From Stenotrophomonas sp. ATCM1_4 (GTDB lineage Bacteria > Pseudomonadota > Gammaproteobacteria > Xanthomonadales > Xanthomonadaceae), in the NCBI RefSeq assembly GCF_004348115.1, contig NZ_QPFB01000001.1, positions 1,698,836 through 1,762,835 of the forward strand: DNA of 64,000 nt, written 5' to 3'. Each line of letters opens with the position of its first letter. Position 1 is the first letter of the stretch. Positions 39,602 to 53,099 of the stretch are shown in pieces. The notes under the pieces are model-generated. The model searched no databases, was not told the origin of the DNA, and saw only the letters and a list, made by a program, of their open reading frames with translations. The translations under genes and the position numbers were made by a program.

Positions 39602-40714
39602 TCAGGAGGCTGCGCTTTCGATCTGCCAGCGCACGAACTCGCTCTCGAACTCGGCCAGGGTGAGCAGGCCGACGCAGGCGTGGGCGCCGGTTGGCAGAGG
39701 CTCGCCGCGGGCGAAGCGGCGCGCCAGCAGCACCGCGGCGAAGGTCGGGATCTCCGGGCCGTGCAGCATCGGTGCGGTCAGGTCCCAATGCGCGGTGTGG
39801 GTAACACCGCCGCGCAGCCCGCGCAGGGTCACGCGCATGCCGCCCAGGTCGGTGCCAAAGCGGTCGAACCAGCGTCCTGCACGGGCGAAGACGCCGGCCA
39901 TGGCCTCCATCGGCAGTGGCAACCCGCAACGACGCAGCCAGGCGATGCCGGCCAGGCAGCGCGACAGGAACGGCAACTCCAGCGCGGCGCGGAAGCGCAC
40001 TGTCAGCACGCCCGGATAGCGCTGCACCAGCAGGTCGTGGTCGGGCACGTCGCAGGCCGCGGCCAGGCGCGGTGCAATCTGGGCGAAGCACACCGGCTGC
40101 GGGTCGGCCCAACCGATCACCGGCTGCCAGCGGCCATCGATCCAGCAATCGAACGGCTTGCCGCAGTACGACAGCACCGCGCGCACGGTGGCCATGCCCA
40201 ACGGCGTGGCCTGGGCGGGCGCGATGACCATGTCGATGCCCTGCAGCCGCTCGAACTGCGGTGCCAGCGCATCGACCACCGCACTGGACAGCGCCGGCAG
40301 CGTGCTGGCGCCGCTGATCGCACTGCGGCCGGCGGCATGTGCCGGCGCATCCACCTTCAAGGGGAAATCACGGACGAATTCCCGCCCGTCGGCAAGATCG
40401 ATGTAGTGCATGCCGGCCTGCAGGCACGCGAGCGCAACGTCATAGCCCTGTCCCTGGAATGGCCCGGCGGTGTGGATCACCAGCTGCGCGCCGGTGGCGG
40501 CCAGTTGGTCGGCAAATGCAGGATCGGCGGTATCCAACCGGCACAGCTCGATACGCGACAGATCCACCCCCGGCAGGTTGGCCGGTGCCTGCGCGGGATT
40601 GCGGCCGGCGGCGATGACGGTGATGCCCGGCGTGGTGGCCAGCGCACGCACGATGCGTGCACCGAAGTGGCCGTACCCGCCGAGGACCAGAACACGACAG
40701 CTTTCCTGCTGCAT
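39602..40714 (-). CDS. Saccharopine dehydrogenase-family protein
   Basis: This 370-residue protein has an N-terminal Rossmann fold (VLVLGGYGHFGARIVRAL) and the pattern HTAGPFQGQGYDVALACL characteristic of the saccharopine dehydrogenase NADP-binding superfamily. The true substrate is unknown; many members do not act in lysine metabolism. No signal peptide is seen. The ATG at 40714 has AGGA at seven bases; a TTG one codon earlier is less likely. It is a single gene with convergent and divergent neighbours. Confidence 0.82.
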   Translation of the reverse strand: MQQESCRVLVLGGYGHFGARIVRALATTPGITVIAAGRNPAQAPANLPGVDLSRIELCRLDTADPAFADQLAATGAQLVIHTAGPFQGQGYDVALACLQAGMHYIDLADGREFVRDFPLKVDAPAHAAGRSAISGASTLPALSSAVVDALAPQFERLQGIDMVIAPAQATPLGMATVRAVLSYCGKPFDCWIDGRWQPVIGWADPQPVCFAQIAPRLAAACDVPDHDLLVQRYPGVLTVRFRAALELPFLSRCLAGIAWLRRCGLPLPMEAMAGVFARAGRWFDRFGTDLGGMRVTLRGLRGGVTHTAHWDLTAPMLHGPEIPTFAAVLLARRFARGEPLPTGAHACVGLLTLAEFESEFVRWQIESAAS

Positions 40715-40878
40715 CAAGACGTCCTGCGAGGTTGGATGCGGGGATTATCCGGGAAGTGGACGTTGGGTTTGTCGCCGGAGGCACCCTTCCCCAGCCCTGC
40801 CCGGGAACCGCTCCCTTTCACCCGCTGCTTACCCCCGCCATCGCAGGCTGGACCTCCCCCATCGAAGCCGAGCGCGCC

Positions 40879-41202
40879 ATGCACCGCATTGTTCTTCTGG
40901 CTGGTCTCTCCTTGGCCTGCGCCGCCTGCAGCACCGCACGGGTCACCCAGGTGCAACCCATCGACGGCGTCATCTCGGGCCAATGCCACACCGACAGGGT
41001 GCGCGGCGCGGTCGGCCTGGCCGCCGGCCCTGGCACGGTGGAGCGCGCGCGGGTGGACAGCGACAGCCTGCACGTCAGCGTGGTGCGGGGTTCCGATGGC
41101 ACCACCACCGCCTCCGAACCGGCACCGGCCAGCAGCGGTGGCGACCACCTGACCATCGAAGTCGGCCGCACCAACAACATCACCGCACTGCGCTGCGGCT
41201 GA
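40879..41202 (+). CDS. I78-like small lipoprotein (degenerate copy)
   Basis: This 107-residue exported protein has a signal peptide with a lipobox-like LACAAC (Cys14 or Cys17). The mature part aligns by pattern to the I78 peptidase-inhibitor family: an early Cys (GQCHTDR), a VG segment, and a final ITALRCG. The middle has lost the usual family core. It is followed 76 bp later by a clearer I78 protein, so the pair looks like a duplication with divergence. I78 proteins inhibit serine proteases in fungi; bacterial roles are uncertain. Confidence 0.68.
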   Translation: MHRIVLLAGLSLACAACSTARVTQVQPIDGVISGQCHTDRVRGAVGLAAGPGTVERARVDSDSLHVSVVRGSDGTTTASEPAPASSGGDHLTIEVGRTNNITALRCG

Positions 41203-41278
41203 ATCCGTTCACCGGAAGCGGCACAGGTACGGATGCAAGCGATATGCTTGCTCCGTCTTCACATGCCTTGGAGTACCG

Positions 41279-41668
41279 ATGCAATTCCCGTCGACGCCGC
41301 GCGCCCTGCGCCGCCCCGCCGCCCTGATTGCCACCACCGCACTCGTGTTGCTGCTGGGCGCCTGCAAGGGCCCACCCCCGGAGGAGCAGGACCAGGTCCT
41401 GGACCAGGCCCAGCAGGCCGCCCAGGCCGCTGCCGCCGATGCCGATCCCACCCCGCCGCCGCCGGGCAGCTGCGACGCCAGCCAGGTGCAGGGTCTGGTC
41501 GGCCAGACCTATTCCGACGCCATGCAGGCGCAGGCCAAGGAAGACGCCGGCGCCAACGATGTTCGCCTGCTCAAGCCCAACCAGCCCATCACCATGGAGT
41601 TCATCGGCGAACGCCTGAACATCGAAGTGGATGACAAGGGCGTCATCAGCGGCGTCCGCTGCGGCTGA
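41279..41668 (+). CDS. I78-family peptidase-inhibitor-like lipoprotein
   Basis: This 129-residue lipoprotein has a lipobox LGAC (Cys29), an Ala/Gln-rich helical linker and an I78 domain: CDASQVQGLVGQ, VRLLKPNQPITMEF, ERLNIEVDDKGVISGVRCG. The two Cys probably pair. It is anchored in the envelope, where it may protect against proteases (inference). The ATG at 41279 has GGAG upstream. A hairpin follows the stop by 11 bp. Confidence 0.85.
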   Translation: MQFPSTPRALRRPAALIATTALVLLLGACKGPPPEEQDQVLDQAQQAAQAAAADADPTPPPPGSCDASQVQGLVGQTYSDAMQAQAKEDAGANDVRLLKPNQPITMEFIGERLNIEVDDKGVISGVRCG

Positions 41669-41679
41669 ACAGGAAACCG

Positions 41680-41706
41680 CCAAAGCCTTGTCCTGCAAGG
41701 CTTTGG
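41680..41706 (+). terminator. Hairpin after the I78 gene
   Basis: CCAAAGCCTTG (41680-41690) and CAAGGCTTTGG (41696-41706) are perfect 11-bp arms with a 5-base loop, 11 bp after the stop codon. No T-run follows, so termination is inferred from position. The remaining 282 bp to gltB hold no gene that I can support. Confidence 0.6.
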
Positions 41707-41725
41707 TTGCGCAAGCAACGATGTA

Positions 41726-41754
41726 TTGCGGCGTCGCAACATGTGTGATCTAGT
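41726..41754 (+). promoter_or_regulatory. Possible sigma-70 promoter for gltB
   Basis: TTGCGG (41726-41731) and TCTAGT (41749-41754) are spaced by 17 bp, with three and four of six matches to the consensus. It lies about 235 bp before gltB, which would leave a long leader. This is a weak call. Confidence 0.25.
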
Positions 41755-41988
41755 CGATCGCATCCGGTGACCTTCAGGTGCGCTCCAGGAAGAGCACATC
41801 GTGTGCACTGGGTGAGCGCGAGGGCGCCTGCGCTGGTAACGAACGCCGTGACGGCGACCACCTCCAGCCTTTCCCCAGACAAGCCGAGCGATTGCAGTAC
41901 GTGCGGCGCGCCTCACCCCCGTGTGCATGGCGTGCTTGGCGAGCGGGCGGAAGTGTCGCCGCTCACCTGACATCGCTACGAGGCACAG

Positions 41989-46443
<4,455 letters not shown>

Positions 46444-46453
46444 TGCACTGTCC

Positions 46454-46560
46454 CCCTCTCCCGTCTACGGGAGAGGGCCGGGGTGAGGGCGCTTTGAAAG
46501 CCTCCCTCATCCGCCCCTTCGGGGCACCTTCTGCCGCACGCGGGAGAAGGGAGCCTCCCA
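46454..46560. repeat. Hairpin-rich intergenic repeat between gltB and gltD
   Basis: A perfect hairpin CCCTCTCCCG/CGGGAGAGGG (46454-46463 and 46468-46477, loop TCTA) is followed by GCCGGGGTGAGGGCGC and then a second set of C-rich and GGGAGAAGGGAG tracts. It differs from the 4384-type element and is of a kind common between genes in this family of bacteria. Confidence 0.7.
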
Positions 46561-46570
46561 GACGCAATGA

Positions 46571-48022
<1,452 letters not shown>

Positions 48023-48086
48023 GCCGCTTCGCGGTAACGGAGCACGCCGTACACTAGCGGCGTCTCCCTTCCGGATGTTTCCCGTC

Positions 48087-48962
48087 ATGCGTATCGGCCT
48101 GGCCGCCAACCGACTGCACCATGAAAGCACCGACGCGGCGCTGTTCCGTTGGCTGCGTGCCTGCGAGGGCGGCATCCGCGAACTGGGCCTGGAACTGCAT
48201 GCGGTGGGCCGCACCCATGACGCCATCGTCGGCGCCGGCCCGCTGGCCGACTACCCTGCCCTGCACCGCTACCCGTATGGCCGCGAGGGCGGGTTGATGA
48301 AGCTGGTCGCCGAGGTGGTCGGCATGGGCTCGCCGGAGCGCACGCTCGATGGCGCGATCTACTTCATTGATCCGGTGGACCCGTCGTCGATCTTTCCCGA
48401 GGCCATCGCGCTCAAGCGCCAGTGCGTGATCCACGGCAAGCCCTTCATCTCGACGGTGGCCACCGCGCGTGACTGGATCGAGATGGAGCGCATCCACGCC
48501 GGCCTGGCGCCGGACCCCGGCGCGGACGACCTCAATGACTTCGGCAACCAGTGCCTGGCGTTGATCGCGCACGACGCGCGCAAGCCGCAGATGCTGGCCT
48601 TCGCCGCCGAGCACTTCGACGTGCTCTCGCAGTTCGCCGAACGCGTGGGTACCGGCACCACTGGCCAGCGCTTGAACGAGATGGCGTGGAGCCGCGGCTG
48701 GCCGCGCGAGAAGGAATGGGTGCAGCGTTTCCAGAGCGGTCCGCTCGGCGGCGATGCACAGATCGCCGACCGCGTGCTGGAGCACCGCTGCCAGCGCGCG
48801 ATCTTCTTCGAGGACCCGCACGTGGCGCGCCAGCATGAGGCCGACATCCAGTTGCTGGAGCGTGCGGTAACCACCGTGACCGACGAGGCGGTGTGCATCA
48901 CCGCGCCGAACATCGCCGCGCGTTGGGCCCAGGCCGCGGTGCTGCGTCGCTGGCGGGGGTGA
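48087..48962 (+). CDS. Two-domain methylglyoxal synthase-like protein
   Basis: This 291-residue protein appears to hold two methylglyoxal synthase (MGS) folds. The C-terminal half has the family landmarks: AHDARK with His162, GTGTTG, the GPLGGD motif with catalytic Asp223, and an FFEDP...QHEAD segment like the FFWDP...HDPD of E. coli MgsA. The N-terminal half repeats the pattern (YFIDPVDPSSIFPEAIALKR, FISTVATA), but the motif at residues 65-70 is GREGGL, without the catalytic Asp. MGS converts dihydroxyacetone phosphate to methylglyoxal. The usual length is about 150. The ATG at 48087 is preferred. Confidence 0.82.
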   Translation: MRIGLAANRLHHESTDAALFRWLRACEGGIRELGLELHAVGRTHDAIVGAGPLADYPALHRYPYGREGGLMKLVAEVVGMGSPERTLDGAIYFIDPVDPSSIFPEAIALKRQCVIHGKPFISTVATARDWIEMERIHAGLAPDPGADDLNDFGNQCLALIAHDARKPQMLAFAAEHFDVLSQFAERVGTGTTGQRLNEMAWSRGWPREKEWVQRFQSGPLGGDAQIADRVLEHRCQRAIFFEDPHVARQHEADIQLLERAVTTVTDEAVCITAPNIAARWAQAAVLRRWRG

Positions 48963-49006
48963 GCGTCCCGACGGGCCGGGCTTCTCGCTGAAGCCCCTTC
49001 AAGCGA

Positions 49007-49135
49007 CCTCTCCCCAGCCCTCCCCTTGCCTGCGGCAAAGGGAGGGGGCGGTTCTGCTTAGTGCTGTCAGTTCGCGATGAAGCCTGCTCTTGCCCCCTCC
49101 CTTTGCCATCGGCAAGGGGAGGGATTGGGGAGGGG
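49007..49135. repeat. Composite inverted-repeat element, third copy
   Basis: The left arm includes CCCCAGCCCTCCCCTTGCCT and the right arm GCAAGGGGAGGGATTGGGGA; the spacer shares its ends with the copies at 18326 and 57794. It sits between convergent genes. Confidence 0.8.
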
Positions 49136-49153
49136 TGCTCTTCGCGATTCTCC

Positions 49154-52100
49154 TCAGTTCAGCAGCAAACTGTTGTTACGCAGCGTCACTTCGCTGCCCT
49201 GCCCGTCCTGCATCACCCGCACCCGCGCGCCGCTACGGTTGAAACCTGCCGGCAACGGCAACGCCACCTGCACGGTGCGCGGCACCAGGTCCAGCGGCGC
49301 TTCCAGTGCCGGAATCGCCACCCGCGCCACTTCACGCCCGCGCGCATCCTCCAGCAGCGCATGCCCGGTGCGCGTGGCCACGTGGCCCAGGCTGTGCACG
49401 GTCAACAGCACGCGCTCGCCTTCCACGCGCAGGTCGCCGCGGCCGATGCCCAGGTCCGCACGCGTCTCCACCGGCTCGCCCGGCGTGACCAGGGTGAATT
49501 CGAACACCTGGGTCTGCTTCGGCAGGAAGCGCAGGCCGGTGCCGACGCTCTTCTCCAGCAGCACCTCGCGCACCTGTGCGGTGCCATCGATGACGCCATC
49601 CCCGTCACGATCCACGCCACTGCGGATCCGCCAGGTGCCCGGCGCGATGTTCCAACCGGTCAACGTCGCATCCTGCGGCGTGCTGCTCACGTTGTAGGCA
49701 ATCACCTTGAAGGCCTCACGCGACGGCGCATGCACCGCCAGCGCCACCTGCTCCGCGCCGTCGGGCTGCGCGAACGACCAGCTCAGGGTGTGGCCCGGCC
49801 AGCTCTGGTTGCGCTTGAGCGCGATGCCGCCCAGGCGCACGCGCTGCAGGAACTCGCTGGGTGCTTCCACGCGATCACTCCACCAGTGGCCCTCGGTGTT
49901 CATGTACTCGCGCTGCGCCTTGGCCTGGATGCCATCGGCGTGCAGTTGCTGCAGGTACTTCATGTCGCCGGTCAGCTGCCAGGCGGTGATGTTGGCAAAG
50001 CCGCCGGCCCCCTTGTCGGCCTCGGCCAGCAGTTGCCTGCCCCAGTCCTGCTGGCGGCCGAGCACATCGATGTAGTTCTCGCCGAGGTTGGACAGCACGC
50101 CCGGGCCGCCACGCGCCACGCGGTAGTCCAGCCCCTTGAGGTAGCGGTCATCGCCGCTCCAGCGCCAGGCCGCCCAGAACAGGTGCATGACATCGCCACT
50201 GCCCGAGCCCTGGTTCAACTCGCCGCCGCGGGTCTTGCCGGTCGCCCAGTGGATTTCGTTGGGCAAGGCCCAGCGTCCCTTGTCGTCGGTGTAGGCATGG
50301 GCCAGGTAGCTGTCGGCCAGGCCGGTGACCAGCTTGCGACCGGTCGGGTCGGCGTTGTACTCGCCGACCAGGAACGCCGGGTGCAGCGCGGGGAACGAGT
50401 ACGGCTTCTGCCACTGCCAGTTCGGCTCGCGGTAGACCTTGTTGCCGCCGTACCAGTTGCTGGAGAACAACAGGTGGCCCTGCGGATTGGGCAGGATGAT
50501 GCGTTCATCGAAGGCCTTCACCGTCTCCATCAGGCGCTCCACGGTGAGCGGGTCGCCCCAGTTGAGGTACAGCATCGCGCTGTTGGTGTTGATGCCCTCC
50601 TCGTAGGCATGCAGCTCGTCGGTCTCGATCGTGCTCAGGCCATGGGAGAACATGCCGTTGCGGTACACCGCGTCGGACAACGCGGTCAGCGAGGCGTTGA
50701 GCTTGTCCGGCTGCACGCCCATCAGGGCCAGCCCCGGCCACTGCTGGGTCAGGTCGGAATCGTCGGAGATGCCACCGCCGAAATCGCCGTACGCCACCTG
50801 CCGTTCGTCGATCCACCAGTCGACGAAGCGGCGCACGTGCTTGAGGTCCTCGAGCTGGTTGAACGCCCACGCCGGCACGCCCTTCGGCGCTTGCGGTGTG
50901 GTGAACGGCGGCCTGCCCTGGCTGTTGTAGCTGATGTAGTTCCAGTACAGGCGGCCGAGCGCATGGTCCGGGTCCACCCGCAGCAGGTCACTGAGGTCGG
51001 CGTAGACGCGCGCGTAAAGGCGCTGCCGCTTGGAGGTGGTGTGCTCCTCGACCAGGAAGCCCCAGTTGTCGCGCACCTGGTTGAAGCGGTCGGCGACGTG
51101 CTCCTTGATCGCCTCCTTGCGGTCCTTGAAGACCAGGCGCACTTCGGCCCCGTCCAGCGAGGTGGCGTTGAAGCCCGGTGCGGCCGAGGCGATCGACAGC
51201 CACAGGCTGTCGGCGGTGAGGATGCGATCACGCAGGTCCAGCCACAGCGTGCGGGCCTGGCCCGGCTTCACCGACACCGAGACGTCGATCATGTCGCGCG
51301 CCGGCCAGATCGGGTCCTTGATGCGGATGTTGAGCGGGATCACCTTCCCGTCCGGGCCGTCATGCGTGGCCGGCAGGTCGAGCGCGGGGATGTCGATGGC
51401 CACGCCATCCAGGCCGTCGTGCATGTTCTCCCAGCTGTAGGCCCAGCTGCGGATCAGCGGCTGCGCCGCCGGCGCATCGCCCACCCCGGAGGGGATCAGC
51501 ACGTGCACGATCGGTGCCGGCGTGGATGGCAACGTGTCGGCGCCACGCTTGCGTGCGCCCGCCCCTTTGGGCAGCGCCATCACCGTGCTGCGCTCATCGG
51601 CGGCGAAGCGGCCGTCGATGTAGTCGCGCAGGGTGGCGATGTTGGTGTAGTCCGGCAGCACGCTGCTGTCGATCAGGTAGCGCTGCTTGACCGTGCCTTC
51701 CGGCTCGGCTGCGTCGCTGACGTGGTAGCCCCAGAGTTCCTGGATCGGCGTCTCCTGCTCCAGGTTGCTGAAGTGCAGCACCCCGCCGCGCTGCTCGGCG
51801 AAACCGTCCACGCTGCGCACCACGCCCTTGGGGCGGGTTAACAGGGTGCCGGCGGTGCCGGCCAGCGTGCCGAACGCCGCGCCGCGGATCTCCACGCGGT
51901 TGATGCGTTCGCCTTCGGGTACGGTCAGGTCCAGCCGCTGCCCGCCTTCGACGTAGGTGTTCCAGTCCGGCAGCTGGAAGTAGTCATTGCGCCCGGGCAG
52001 GCGCGAGCGGTTGTAGACGCCGGGCCAGGTCGTCTCGGCGATGCCGTCGGTGCCCTTCCACATCCACTGCTGCTTGTCCTTGACGTCGGCGAACTCGACC

Positions 52101-52960
52101 TTGCGGACCGTGGTCACCGGCGTGGACAGCAACGGCGGTGGCGCGCCATCCCAACCGTGGCGGTGCCACCACGCGCGTTGCGAACCGGTCCCCTCCCCGG
52201 CGATGCGCGGCTCGGCATTGCGGGCCAATGCAGCGACGGCGGTGACATCGAGCAGGCGGTCGTAGACGCGGATCTCGTCGACGTCGCTGCCGCGCAGGAA
52301 GTTGTAGCGACTCTGTACCTGGTAGGGCGCCATCACCCGCCCGGCCAGGCCGAACTGGTCCAGCGCCGCGTCATAGTCACCGGTGGTTTCGGCGCGCGCC
52401 ACTTCGCGGCCATCCACGAACAGCCTCACGCCGTGGTCCTCGTCCCAGCCGAAGGCGATGTGCTGCCACTGCTCGGGACGGGGGATGTGGTCGAGCTTGA
52501 ACGAGACACGGGTACGCGCCAAGTTGGCGTCGGTGACGAAGGCGTCGAAGCCCTGCCCGTTCCAGTCGATGCGCAGCCAGGCCATGTCCCAGCTGCTGTG
52601 GTCGGCGTAGCCGACGCGGAAGATCACGAACGGCGCCTCACCCACCGCGTAGCGCGCGCGCCAGAAGAACGACAAGGTGCCGCGCGCGGCCTGGATGTTG
52701 CCCGGCGCGTTCCAGGACAGCACGCCGTCGTCCTGCCATTGGATGGCGCGTCCGTGCGCGCCGTCATCGACCAGGCTCACCTTGTCCTGGAAGTTCGGTA
52801 CCGGGTCGCCCTGGGCGCTGTCGGCGACGAAACCGTTGTCGGCCGATACGCGGAACAGCATGCCCGGCGAAGAAGCCCGCGCTACCACCGGGAGAGCAGC
52901 AAGCAGCGCGGAAGCCAGGAGCAACGGGGGCAGTACGGAAACAATGGAGCGTGGGGACAT
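49154..52960 (-). CDS. Large exported LamG-domain protein, probable carbohydrate-active enzyme
   Basis: This 1268-residue exported protein has a signal peptide (residues 1-30), then a LamG/concanavalin-like domain (about 35-235: WQHIAFGWDEDHGVRLFVDG, DEIRVYDRLLD). A beta-rich middle (about 260-620) leads to a Trp- and His-rich helical region (about 650-1080: WWIDERQVAYGDFGGG, LNWGDPLTVERLMETVKAF, NQGSGSGDVMHLFWAAWRW), which looks like an alpha-toroid fold seen in polysaccharide lyases and hydrolases, and ends in a beta-sandwich. A EF-hand-like loop DRDGDGVID lies near residue 1150. I do not recognise a named family. The neighbouring receptor, kdgK and eda suggest a uronic-acid-containing glycan as substrate. 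Confidence 0.72.
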   Translation of the reverse strand: MSPRSIVSVLPPLLLASALLAALPVVARASSPGMLFRVSADNGFVADSAQGDPVPNFQDKVSLVDDGAHGRAIQWQDDGVLSWNAPGNIQAARGTLSFFWRARYAVGEAPFVIFRVGYADHSSWDMAWLRIDWNGQGFDAFVTDANLARTRVSFKLDHIPRPEQWQHIAFGWDEDHGVRLFVDGREVARAETTGDYDAALDQFGLAGRVMAPYQVQSRYNFLRGSDVDEIRVYDRLLDVTAVAALARNAEPRIAGEGTGSQRAWWHRHGWDGAPPPLLSTPVTTVRKVEFADVKDKQQWMWKGTDGIAETTWPGVYNRSRLPGRNDYFQLPDWNTYVEGGQRLDLTVPEGERINRVEIRGAAFGTLAGTAGTLLTRPKGVVRSVDGFAEQRGGVLHFSNLEQETPIQELWGYHVSDAAEPEGTVKQRYLIDSSVLPDYTNIATLRDYIDGRFAADERSTVMALPKGAGARKRGADTLPSTPAPIVHVLIPSGVGDAPAAQPLIRSWAYSWENMHDGLDGVAIDIPALDLPATHDGPDGKVIPLNIRIKDPIWPARDMIDVSVSVKPGQARTLWLDLRDRILTADSLWLSIASAAPGFNATSLDGAEVRLVFKDRKEAIKEHVADRFNQVRDNWGFLVEEHTTSKRQRLYARVYADLSDLLRVDPDHALGRLYWNYISYNSQGRPPFTTPQAPKGVPAWAFNQLEDLKHVRRFVDWWIDERQVAYGDFGGGISDDSDLTQQWPGLALMGVQPDKLNASLTALSDAVYRNGMFSHGLSTIETDELHAYEEGINTNSAMLYLNWGDPLTVERLMETVKAFDERIILPNPQGHLLFSSNWYGGNKVYREPNWQWQKPYSFPALHPAFLVGEYNADPTGRKLVTGLADSYLAHAYTDDKGRWALPNEIHWATGKTRGGELNQGSGSGDVMHLFWAAWRWSGDDRYLKGLDYRVARGGPGVLSNLGENYIDVLGRQQDWGRQLLAEADKGAGGFANITAWQLTGDMKYLQQLHADGIQAKAQREYMNTEGHWWSDRVEAPSEFLQRVRLGGIALKRNQSWPGHTLSWSFAQPDGAEQVALAVHAPSREAFKVIAYNVSSTPQDATLTGWNIAPGTWRIRSGVDRDGDGVIDGTAQVREVLLEKSVGTGLRFLPKQTQVFEFTLVTPGEPVETRADLGIGRGDLRVEGERVLLTVHSLGHVATRTGHALLEDARGREVARVAIPALEAPLDLVPRTVQVALPLPAGFNRSGARVRVMQDGQGSEVTLRNNSLLLN

Positions 52961-53063
52961 CGGGCGTCTCTTGGAAGCATGCAGCGGCGGAACGGTTCCG
53001 CATGCGGGGGGCCAAGTTAGCGACGCCAACGCGTCTTCACATCCTGCGTCGCACCATCATTGC

Positions 53064-53090
53064 CCCGCCCCGGTCTTGCACCGGGGCGGG
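53064..53090 (-). terminator. Strong GC hairpin between the TonB receptor and the LamG gene
   Basis: CCCGCCCCGGT (53064-53074) and ACCGGGGCGGG (53080-53090) form an 11-bp stem with a 5-base loop, 10 bp after the receptor stop. There is TTT on the plus-strand side only, so termination on the minus strand may be partial. Confidence 0.65.
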
Positions 53091-53099
53091 TTTGCAGCA

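Noticed and set aside
41707..41988. Possible riboswitch upstream of gltB
   Set aside because: I could not find a consistent set of pairings or a known aptamer core, and no glutamine- or glycine-type motif is evident.
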